Positions 48,077 to 56,500 of a DNA stretch of 64,000 nt are shown in pieces (positions within the stretch are counted from its first letter, which is position 1; the number at the start of each line of letters is the position of its first letter). The position numbers and the translations under genes were made by a program. Below the pieces are notes generated by a model. It was not told the DNA's origin, searched no databases, and saw nothing but the letters and a program-made list of their open reading frames with translations. The DNA comes from Mycolicibacter engbaekii (lineage in GTDB: Bacteria > Actinomycetota > Actinomycetes > Mycobacteriales > Mycobacteriaceae), in contig NZ_LQOT01000030.1 in NCBI RefSeq assembly GCF_002101585.1, forward strand, positions 1-64,000. Direction: 5' to 3'.

Positions 48077-49451
48077 ACGCGGGGGCCGGCTCTTGGTCGG
48101 CGGCGCGGCCCAGCAGATGCCGCAGCAACGGTTCGAGCTCGGGCAGGCGGAACCGGTGATCGGCAGCGCTGAGACGCGCGGGCAGGACCCGCTGGCTCGC
48201 GCCGGCGAGTTCGCGCGCACCTTGCGCGCCCAGCAGCAGCCGCGGACCCAGGCTCGGTACCGGAAGGACCGTGGGCCGGTGCAGGACCCGCCCCAGCGTT
48301 GTGGTGTATTCGCTGTTGCGCACCGGATTCGGCGCGACGGCGTTGACGGCGCCGGACAGTTCGGTATCCCAGAGGCCGCGATGATAGATATCGATCAGAT
48401 CGTCGATGCCGATCCACGGCAGCCACTGCCGGCCGTCGCCCAGCTTGCCGCCGAGGCCTGCGGAGAACAACGGCCGCATGAGGCGCAGCGTCCCGCCGCG
48501 GGGCGATTGGACGATTCCGGTGCGGATCCGCACGACGCGCGCTCCGGCCTGCTCGGCGGGTGCGAGTGCGTCCTCCCAGTCGGCGACGACGTCGGCGAGA
48601 AACCCGTCGCCACGCGCACTTTCCTCGGTGAGGATCTCGTCTTGCCGGTCATAGCCGTAAGAACCGACCGCTGAGGCGCACACCAGAGTCACGGGTTGTT
48701 CGGTGGTGCGGGCCACCAGCTCGGCAAGTTTGCGGGTGGGGCCGATTCTGCTGTCGCGAATCGCACGGCGGTGCCCGGCGGTGAAGCGCCCCGCGATCGA
48801 CTCGCCGGCCAGATGGATCACCGCGTCCACACCGGCCAGCAGATCATGGTCCGGATCCTCGGGGTTCCACTGCCGCTGGTCTGGATCGGATGCGGCATGC
48901 CGAACCAGCCGGATCACCTGATGGCCGCCCGTGCTCAAAAATGCGGTCAGGGCCGAGCCCACGAGGCCCGACGATCCGGTGACCGCCACCGTCAGGGGCT
49001 TGAGACCGTGCTGGCGGGCGCGCTGATGCGCGGCGAGGTCATCGGCGAGCTGGCGATGCCGGTAGACGAACATCGGCCGCAGCAAGGACCCGGGGATCGG
49101 GGTGTCGACGTGGTCGATCACCCGCGTCCGACCGTCGCCCAGATCCTCGAACTCATGGGTGTGCGTCCAACTCAGCGTCGCGCGGGTGGGAAGTGTGGCC
49201 AGGCCGTGCCCGCCGAGCGCGTCGACGAATCGCGCGGGCGGTTCGTAGCCGTCGGGCTGGTGTTCGGCGACCCACCGGAGTCCGCCGGGAAGAGCCAGTA
49301 CGGCCGTCCCGTCGCGCAGCGAATCGGCCTCGCTGACCAGGTGCATCGGCTGCCACGGCGGACTCAGCCGGGTGAACGCGCCCGGCCGCTCATGCCATGC
49401 GAAGACCTCCGCGCGCGGAGCGGCAACGGTGCTGGAGAAGTCCACACTCAT
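48060..49451 (-). CDS. SRPBCC-TIGR01777 epimerase fusion
   Basis: 463 residues. Residues 1-150 form an SRPBCC (START-like) domain, and about 153-455 a TIGR01777 NAD(P)-dependent epimerase with the Rossmann motif VAVTGSSGLVGSALTAFL and VCASAVGSYGYD. Such fusions are widespread and often lie with photolyase and DUF1365 genes. The substrate is unknown. The ATG at 49451 has no clear ribosome-binding site. It is divergent from the SDR/DUF2867 gene and shares a 95-bp intergenic region with a SigK-like promoter pointing the other way. Confidence 0.86.
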   Translation of the reverse strand: MSVDFSSTVAAPRAEVFAWHERPGAFTRLSPPWQPMHLVSEADSLRDGTAVLALPGGLRWVAEHQPDGYEPPARFVDALGGHGLATLPTRATLSWTHTHEFEDLGDGRTRVIDHVDTPIPGSLLRPMFVYRHRQLADDLAAHQRARQHGLKPLTVAVTGSSGLVGSALTAFLSTGGHQVIRLVRHAASDPDQRQWNPEDPDHDLLAGVDAVIHLAGESIAGRFTAGHRRAIRDSRIGPTRKLAELVARTTEQPVTLVCASAVGSYGYDRQDEILTEESARGDGFLADVVADWEDALAPAEQAGARVVRIRTGIVQSPRGGTLRLMRPLFSAGLGGKLGDGRQWLPWIGIDDLIDIYHRGLWDTELSGAVNAVAPNPVRNSEYTTTLGRVLHRPTVLPVPSLGPRLLLGAQGARELAGASQRVLPARLSAADHRFRLPELEPLLRHLLGRAADQEPAPASSDGG

Positions 49452-49512
49452 GCCTCGACGCTACTGGGAGAAGCCGGTTGTGCAATCGGTGTCGGCGATC
49501 CTGCCGGCAAAC

Positions 49513-49540
49513 CCGACCACGGCGTCCGCGGTTCCGAATC
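49513..49540 (+). promoter_or_regulatory. SigK-like promoter C (before the SDR/DUF2867 gene)
   Basis: CCGACC (49513-49518), 15 bases, CCGAAT (49534-49539), then seven bases to the ATG at 49547. The wider match to the other two copies is GGTTCCGAATCACA instead of GGCTCCGAATAACT. If transcription begins at the ATG, the elements sit at -34 and -13. Confidence 0.72.
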
Positions 49541-49546
49541 ACAGCT

Positions 49547-51124
49547 ATGCGGCGTCACACGGAGCCAGATCGCGCAGACCAGCCGTTGAACGTGTTGGTG
49601 ACCGGGGCAACCGGCTACATCGGGGGCCGCCTGGCGCCCCGCCTGGTCGAAGCCGGCCACCGGGTGCGCGTGTTGGTCCGCAACCCCAACAAGATCAGCG
49701 ATGTCCCGTGGGCGGCGGACGCCGACGTGGTTCGCGGCGACCTCACCGACCCGGACTCCCTAGACGAAGCCTGCCGCGACATCGACGTCGTCTACTACCT
49801 GGTGCACTCGATGGGAAACCCGGGGGAATTCATCGAGTCGGAGCGTCAGTGCGCGCAGAATCTCGCTGCCGCGGCCCAACGGGCCGGAGTGGGCCGCATC
49901 GTCTACCTCGGCGGCCTGCATGCGGAATCGGATCGGTTGTCCACGCATCTGCGATCACGCAGCCAGGTCGGAGAAATCTTGCTCAACTGCAATGTGCCGA
50001 CCGTGGTACTGCAGGCCGGAGTGGTGATCGGTTCCGGCTCGGCGTCCTTCGAGATGATTCGGCACCTGACCAATCGGCTGCCGGTGATGACCACACCGCG
50101 CTGGGTCAACAACCGCATCCAGCCCATTGCGATCCGCGATGTCCTCTACTACCTGGTCGCCGCCGCGACCATGCCGCTGCCGCGCAGTCGCTCCTATGAC
50201 ATCGGTGGGCCCGATGTCTTGCGCTACGGCGAGATGATGCAGATCTATGCCGACGTCGCCGGGCTGCCCCGACGCAGAATTCTTGTCCTACCGGTCCTCA
50301 CACCGAAACTGGCCGGGCTGTGGATCGGGCTGGTGACTCCTGTCCCGCCCCGGATCGGCCGCGCCCTGATCGAGTCCTTGAGCACCGACGCAGTCGCTTC
50401 CGAGCAGGACATCGATGCGGTGATTGCGCCACCACCCGGCGGCAAGACCCGCTACCGAGACGCCGTTGCGCTCGCGCTACGCCGCATCGACAGCGGTGAT
50501 GTGGAAACCACCTGGGCCGATGCTTCGGTCACCGGCGCCCCCGCCGACACTCTGCCTTCGGATCCCAGCTGGGCTGGGGAAGTGGTCTACACCGACGATC
50601 GCAGCGTCGACTGCGACGCCACTGTCGAGCAGGTGTGGCAGGTCGTCGAAGGTGTGGGTGGTGAGAACGGCTGGTACTCCTTCCCGCTCGCCTGGACGAT
50701 CAGGGGCTGGCTGGACCGACTCACCGGGGGAGTCGGGTTGGCTCGGGGCCGCCGCAACCCACACGTCCTGCACACCGGTGACGCCCTCGACTTCTGGCGA
50801 GTCGAACGCATAGAGCGACCGCATTTGTTGCGGCTCCGCGCCGAGATGCGCACCCCGGGCCGTGCCTGGCTCGAATGGCGGCTCGAGTCGTGCGGCGCAC
50901 ACACCACCAGATTGCATCAGCGCGCGATCTTCTTCCCCAAAGGCCTTGCCGGACAACTGTATTGGTATTCACTTATGCCGTTTCACGGCATCATATTCAC
51001 CGGTATGGTCAACAACATCGCCGTCGCCGCGGGCCGCGTACCACCAAGTCCGGCCGCGGAGACCGGTGGTGCAATGACCGCTGATCGTCGGGTCGAAGGC
51101 GGCTCACCGCAGGAGCACTCATGA
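49547..51124 (+). CDS. SDR family oxidoreductase with DUF2867 domain
   Basis: 525 residues from the ATG at 49547. An atypical-SDR Rossmann domain (VLVTGATGYIGGRLAPRL, residues about 15-330) is followed by DUF2867 (about 370-510, VDCDATVEQVWQVVEGVGGENGWYSFPLAWTIRGWLDRLTGG), an SRPBCC-like fold. The frame is open from 49397, but the SigK-like promoter directly before 49547 makes that ATG the probable leaderless start. It overlaps the next SRPBCC gene by ATGA. The enzymatic reaction is unknown. Gene sets with TIGR01777, DUF2867 and DUF1365 genes suggest membrane-lipid modification. Confidence 0.83.
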   Translation: MRRHTEPDRADQPLNVLVTGATGYIGGRLAPRLVEAGHRVRVLVRNPNKISDVPWAADADVVRGDLTDPDSLDEACRDIDVVYYLVHSMGNPGEFIESERQCAQNLAAAAQRAGVGRIVYLGGLHAESDRLSTHLRSRSQVGEILLNCNVPTVVLQAGVVIGSGSASFEMIRHLTNRLPVMTTPRWVNNRIQPIAIRDVLYYLVAAATMPLPRSRSYDIGGPDVLRYGEMMQIYADVAGLPRRRILVLPVLTPKLAGLWIGLVTPVPPRIGRALIESLSTDAVASEQDIDAVIAPPPGGKTRYRDAVALALRRIDSGDVETTWADASVTGAPADTLPSDPSWAGEVVYTDDRSVDCDATVEQVWQVVEGVGGENGWYSFPLAWTIRGWLDRLTGGVGLARGRRNPHVLHTGDALDFWRVERIERPHLLRLRAEMRTPGRAWLEWRLESCGAHTTRLHQRAIFFPKGLAGQLYWYSLMPFHGIIFTGMVNNIAVAAGRVPPSPAAETGGAMTADRRVEGGSPQEHS

Positions 51125-51567
51125 TCACCATGCAGCGCGAGGTGAGCAGTGACGTGGCGCCGGATGTGGCCTTTGCGTACCTGGCCGATTTCACCACCAC
51201 CGAGCTGTGGGACCCAGGAACCATCAGGACAGTGCGCGTCTCCGGCGACGGCGGGGTGGGAACCCGATACCAAAACACGTCCCGGTTCGCCGGACGTGTG
51301 AGCACCATCGACTATGTCGTCACGGCGCTGCGGCCGGGCCAGTCGATCGACCTGCGCGGCGAGAACACCTCCGTCATCTCCTGCGACGCCATCACCGTCA
51401 CCGCGCAGCAGAACGGCTGCCTGATCAGCTATCGGGTGACATTCGCCTTTCAGGGCTGGTTGAGATGGATCGAGCCAGTGCTGCGCCCAGCTGTGACCCG
51501 TCTGCTCGACGACGGGGTACGCGGACTTCGAGCGGAGTTGCGGCGCCTCGGCGAGCAGGGGATCTGA
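51121..51567 (+). CDS. SRPBCC family protein
   Basis: 148 residues, START-like: MQREVSSDVAPDVAFAYLADFTTTELWDPG, then a beta-rich middle and a C-terminal long helix (RLLDDGVRGLRAELRRL). It probably binds a hydrophobic ligand or acts as a cyclase/dehydratase. Its ATG overlaps the stop of the SDR/DUF2867 gene, so both are made from SigK-like promoter C. It may be an accessory cyclase for the polyketide pathway or part of the lipid pathway. The sequence alone does not decide. Confidence 0.8.
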   Translation: MITMQREVSSDVAPDVAFAYLADFTTTELWDPGTIRTVRVSGDGGVGTRYQNTSRFAGRVSTIDYVVTALRPGQSIDLRGENTSVISCDAITVTAQQNGCLISYRVTFAFQGWLRWIEPVLRPAVTRLLDDGVRGLRAELRRLGEQGI

Positions 51568-51631
51568 CCGGACCGGGCCGTCGGCGGGTCACGCCGGTCA
51601 GGACTTGCCGAAAGTTGGGTGCCACTCGAAC

Positions 51632-51659
51632 CCGACCGTCGGCGGTGCGGCTCCGAATA
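51632..51659 (+). promoter_or_regulatory. SigK-like promoter A (before the leader peptide and halogenase-family gene)
   Basis: CCGACC (51632-51637), 15 bases, CCGAAT (51653-51658), seven bases to an ATG at 51666. GGCTCCGAATAACT (51649-51662) is identical over 14 bases to promoter B in front of the flavin amine oxidase. The placement relative to the ATG implies a leaderless transcript. Confidence 0.78.
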
Positions 51660-51665
51660 ACTCCT

Positions 51666-51737
51666 ATGTATGCCCTACCGATGACTGTGGCGCCTGCCCC
51701 TGTCGACGAATCCGCTGCCCGGTGTGCGGGTAGGTGA
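51666..51737 (+). CDS. 23-residue leader peptide of the polyketide operon
   Basis: ATG TAT GCC... runs 23 codons (starts MYALPMTVAPAPVDES) to a TGA at 51735-51737, three bases before the GTG of the halogenase-family gene. Its ATG coincides with the predicted transcription start of promoter A, exactly as the ATGs of the two other promoter copies do. The downstream GTG has only a weak GTAGGTGAGAC before it, so coupling from this leader is plausible. The frame is Pro/Ala-rich and has no recognisable motif. Confidence 0.55.
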   Translation: MYALPMTVAPAPVDESAARCAGR

Positions 51738-51740
51738 GAC

Positions 51741-53507
51741 GTGGACGCCCGCGTGGAGGCCGCTGGCCTGAGTGAACAGACGCGAGAGGCTCTCGTCCGG
51801 CGCATCCGCGCCCGCCTTTCGGCGTCCGAGCACCAGAAGGCGGATCATGATGTGGCCATCGTCGGTGATGGAGTCTCCGCGCTTGCCCTGGCATTGGAGC
51901 TGCGCCGGGCTCGCCCGCAGACCCGGATCCTCGTCATCGGGCCGACCGACCACCCGGTTCCCGAGATCACTCACACGGTGGGCGAGTCCACCGTGGAGGT
52001 GTCGGCGCACTACCTGCGTCACCTCGGCTTGACCGAACACCTCACATCCCGGCAGATCCGCAAGATGGGTCTGCGCATGTTCTTCTCGAACGGCGGCAAC
52101 ACCGACATCACCAGGCGCCTGGAACTGGGCAGCTCCACCTACGCCCCGCAGGTGACCTACCAGATCGATCGCGGCAGGTTGGAGAACGAGCTCGCCCGCA
52201 GCGCCGCCGCCATGGGTGTTCGATTCGCCGGCGGACGGGTCCGCTCGGTGCAGATCACCGGTCCGGACGGCCTACACGTGGTCACCATCCAGGACGCCGA
52301 GGCGATTACCCGGACAACGGCGCGCTGGGTGGTCGACGCCTCGGGCCGCAACCGGCTGTTGCCCCGACAGCTTGAACTGCAGCGGCCCAATGCACACCAG
52401 TGCAATGCCGCCTGGTTCCGTGTCGCGACGGAGATCGATGTGGGTCGCTGGAGCGATGACCCGGCCTGGCGCCAGCGACTGAGCGAGGGCGACCGCGCGA
52501 TGTCCACCAATCACCTGATGGGCCCGGGCTACTGGGTCTGGCTCATCCGTCTCCCGTCGGGAGCCACCAGCGTCGGCATCGTGGCAGACCCCGACTTCGA
52601 GCCGTTCGACGGTTTCAACACCTTGGACAAGGCCAAGGCGTGGCTGCGCGCACATGAGCCGCAACTGGCCGAGGTGCTGGAAGAGCACACCGGCGCGATC
52701 ATGGATTTTCGGGTCATGAAGAGGTACAGCCATGGCGCGAGCAAGGTGTTCGACGGCCGCGACCGCTGGTGCCTGACCGGGGACGCCGGCATCTTCCTGG
52801 ATCCGCTGTATTCGTCTGGACTGGACTTGGTCGCGATCGGCAACGGCCAGATCACGGACATGGTCACTCGCGATCTCGACGGCCAAGACGTGGTCGCGCG
52901 TGCACAGATCAGCGACGCGGTGTTCCGATCGCTCGGCGAAATGTGGCTGGTGGTGTACCAGGGGCAATACGCCTTGATGGGCAGGCCCGCCGTGATGTCG
53001 GCGAAGATCATCTGGGATATCGCGTTCTACTGGGGATTCATCGGCCTGCTTTACATCAACGGCCGCTTCGTCGGCATCGCCGACGACCCGGAGTTCGTCC
53101 CGCACCTCAACGGCCTCATCGCGCTGAGCAATCGGGTCCAGAAGTTTCTTCAGGAGTGGGCGGAAATCGATGACGGCACCCCGTCAGTGCCCTTCGTCGA
53201 CTTGTACGCTCCGCTGAATTTCATGGTTTCGCTGCACGTTTCGATGATGGAACCCAGCAGGAACTTCGCGGAGCAGTTCGACGCGAATGCCGCGTTGCTG
53301 CGCCGGCTGGCCGGACAGCTCGCCGAGACGGTGATCGCGGAGAAGTCGCTGGAGTTCGACGACGACAACGTCATGGCGACGGTGCAGAACTGGCAACAGG
53401 ATCCGCTGCTCCGAGAGTTGCGCTCGGCCTACCGGCGCGGCCAGCGCGACGATCCGCTCAGTGAGGGCTGGATCGTCACCTCGTCACCGAAACTGCAACC
53501 GACCTAA
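51741..53507 (+). CDS. Flavin-dependent halogenase-family oxidoreductase
   Basis: 588 residues. The FAD motif is VAIVGDGVSALALALEL (residues 39-54), followed by the halogenase-type VGESTVEVSAHYLRHLGL and K108 in IRKMGLRMF, which aligns with the catalytic lysine of tryptophan/phenolic halogenases. The WxWxIP motif appears as W265-V-W267-L-I-R. The flavin-pocket motif is GDAGIFLDPLYSSGLDL. These features place it in PF04820. The altered WxWxIR leaves open whether it chlorinates or hydroxylates. A 200-residue C-terminal extension follows. It is 59 bases before the PKS and presumably tailors its product. Confidence 0.8.
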   Translation: MDARVEAAGLSEQTREALVRRIRARLSASEHQKADHDVAIVGDGVSALALALELRRARPQTRILVIGPTDHPVPEITHTVGESTVEVSAHYLRHLGLTEHLTSRQIRKMGLRMFFSNGGNTDITRRLELGSSTYAPQVTYQIDRGRLENELARSAAAMGVRFAGGRVRSVQITGPDGLHVVTIQDAEAITRTTARWVVDASGRNRLLPRQLELQRPNAHQCNAAWFRVATEIDVGRWSDDPAWRQRLSEGDRAMSTNHLMGPGYWVWLIRLPSGATSVGIVADPDFEPFDGFNTLDKAKAWLRAHEPQLAEVLEEHTGAIMDFRVMKRYSHGASKVFDGRDRWCLTGDAGIFLDPLYSSGLDLVAIGNGQITDMVTRDLDGQDVVARAQISDAVFRSLGEMWLVVYQGQYALMGRPAVMSAKIIWDIAFYWGFIGLLYINGRFVGIADDPEFVPHLNGLIALSNRVQKFLQEWAEIDDGTPSVPFVDLYAPLNFMVSLHVSMMEPSRNFAEQFDANAALLRRLAGQLAETVIAEKSLEFDDDNVMATVQNWQQDPLLRELRSAYRRGQRDDPLSEGWIVTSSPKLQPT

Positions 53508-53566
53508 CGACCCCGGTGGTCGCGTTCGCCGCCGGCCCGCCGGCAGATGGGTACTCCAAGCACCTT

Positions 53567-56500
53567 ATGCGAGAACAGGAGATGAAGTTGCCAGACGATG
53601 ACGACCGCCGTGAACCGTTGGCCATCGTCGGGATCGGATGCCGGTTTCCCGGTGGTGCCGATTCCGCCGAACGCTTCTGGCAGCTGTTGCACAGTGCGAC
53701 CGATGCGACCTGCGTAGTCCCCGAAACACGGTGGAACGCAGCCCGATACCACGATCCGAGCCCGGCCAAGGTCGGGAAGGTGGTCACGGCGCGAGGTGGC
53801 TTCCTGGGTGAGATCGATCAATTCGACGCACAGTTCTTCGGCATGTCGCCCCGCGAGGCGCACGCCCTGGACCCCCAACAACGTCTGCTGCTGCACGCCG
53901 CGTGGGAGTCGCTTGAGGACGCGGGAATACCGGCCGGTGACGTTGCCGGTGCCGATGTGGGCGTCTTCGTCGGCGGGTTCACGTTGGACTATCAGCTTCT
54001 CCAGAATCAGGGACATGCGAGTCGCTACCGGTTCAAGGCCCATTCGGCGACCGGGATGATGATGACGATGCTGGCCAACCGCATCTCCTACGCATTGGAC
54101 CTACGCGGGCCGAGCATGTCCATCGACACCGCATGCTCAAGCTCGCTGGTGGCGGTGCACTTGGCGGCGCAAAGCATTTGGAACGGCGAATGCGAGCTGG
54201 CGCTGGCGGGCGGCGTCAATGTGATGATCGGCCCCAACACCGCCATTGCCGAATCCAAGAGTGGATTCCTGAGCCCGGAGGGGCGTTCCAAGGCCTTCGA
54301 CGATGCCGCAGACGGCTATGCGCGCGGCGAGGGCGCCGCGATCGTCGTGATCAAACGGCTGAACAACGCACTGGCCGACGGCGACGAGATCTATGCGCAG
54401 ATCCTCGGTACCGCGGTGTCGCAGGACGGCCACACCGACGGCATCACCGTGCCCCGCGGCCAAGCCCAGGAATGCGCCATCCGGACGGCACTGGATCGAG
54501 CGGGCGTGCAGCCGGCCGACGTCGGCTACGTCGAAGCGCACGGCACCGGCACGCCCGTGGGCGACCCCATCGAATTGCAGGCTCTCGCAGCCGCATTGAC
54601 CATCGAACGGCCTGCGACGGCCCCACTTCTGATCGGCTCGGTCAAGACCAACATCGGTCACCTGGAAGCGGGCGCCGGTGTCGCCGGCCTCATCAAAGCG
54701 GCCCTGGTGGTCAAGCATGGCTACATACCGGCCCATCTGCACCTGCGGACACCCACTCGGCACGTCTCGCTGACCGACCTGAAGATAGACATTCCGGCGA
54801 CGGGCAGACCATTCCCGCAATGCGAACGGCGCATCGCCGGTGTCAACTCGTTCGGATTCGGGGGCACCAACGCCCACGTCGTACTCGCCGAACCGCCGGC
54901 CGCGGCCCCGGCACCGCAGGTCGGCGAGCGTCCTGCGCTACCGCTGACCATCCTGCCGATATCCGCGCGTAGCGAGGACGCCCTGGTTGCCGCGGCCGGC
55001 CGACTGGCCGACCACCTCGACACCCATCCCGACATCGCGTTGCCGGAGCTGGCCTACACCCTCAGCGGGCGGCGCACCCACCTGAACTATCGCCATACGC
55101 TGATCGCAGCAAGTGCTGCCGAAGCGCGCGAACAGCTCCGGAGCCTGGCCGAGGACAGCAAGGTCTCCGCCGGCAGGGCCGTCCAGGAGGCGCCCAAGCT
55201 GGCCTTCGTGTGCAGCGGCATGGGGCCCCAGTGGTGGGGGATGTGCCGCGAGCTGATGGACGTGTTCCCCGAGTTCACCGCCAGCCTCGAGCGCAGCGAC
55301 CGCGAACTGTCCCGGTACGCGGACTGGTCCCTGATCGAGGAGCTTCGGCGCGACGAGGCCGACACCCGGATGACCGAAACCGAGTTCGCGCAACCGGCGA
55401 ACTTCGCCATCCAGGTCGCCCTCGCCGAACAGCTCGCCCAGTTCGGTATCAGCCCGGACGCCGTGGTCGGCCACAGCGCCGGCGAGGTGGCGGCCCACCA
55501 CCTCGCCGGCCTGCTCACCTTCGAGCAGGCCATCCACGTGATCTATCACCGCAGCCGGCTCCAGCAGCGGGTGAGCGGCTCGGGCAGCATGCTCGCCGTC
55601 GGTCTGGACGCGCAAACCCTGATGCGAACCCTCGACGAGGCGACCCGTGCGGAGCTGGCGGACCAGCGCGTCTCGGTGGCGGCGATCAACAGCCCGTTCG
55701 CGGTGACCCTCGCCGGCGACACCGAGGTTCTCGACGAGATCGCCCGGCAACTCAACGATGCCGCGGTCTTCAACCGTCGCCTCTCGGTGAAGGTGCCCTA
55801 CCACTCCCACCACATGGACGCGGTGCGTGCCGAGCTGTTCAGCGCGTTCGAGGGGTTGTCGTCGAAGTCGGCGGTGCTGCCGTTGTACTCCACGGTCACC
55901 GGGGAGAAGCTGGACCGCTACCACGCCGGCGCCGCGTACTGGTGGCAGAACACCCGCGCCACGGTGCTTTTCGAACCGGCGATCCGCCGGATGCTCGACG
56001 ATGGATACACCCACTTCGTCGAACTGGCCCCGCATCCGGTGCTGGCCGGATCGATCTTCGAGACCGCCGGCAAGCAGAACATCTCGGTCACCGCGAGCCA
56101 GCGCCGCGGCCAGGATGCCGGCAGAGCACTGCTGGAATGCGTGGGCGCGCTGTTCTGCCGGGGACACGACGTTGCCTGGTCGGCGCTGCACCCCGACAGC
56201 GCGCACCGCCTGCTCAAGCTCCCTTCCTACCCCTGGCAGACCAAACGGTTCTGGACCGAAACCCAGGAGGCGACCGAGGCGCTGTTCTACCAACCGGTGC
56301 ATCCCCTGTTGGGGCAGAAGGTCAGTGCGGTCCACCCGACGTGGGAAGCCGAGTTGAGCACCGTCCTCACACCGTTTCTCAACGACCACCGGGTCCAGGG
56401 AAGCGTCGTCCTGCCCGGTTCGGCCTACGTCGAGATGGCTCAGGCCGCCGCCGCCGAGACCTACGGCGCCACCTGCAGCGTGGACAACCTGGTGTTCCAT

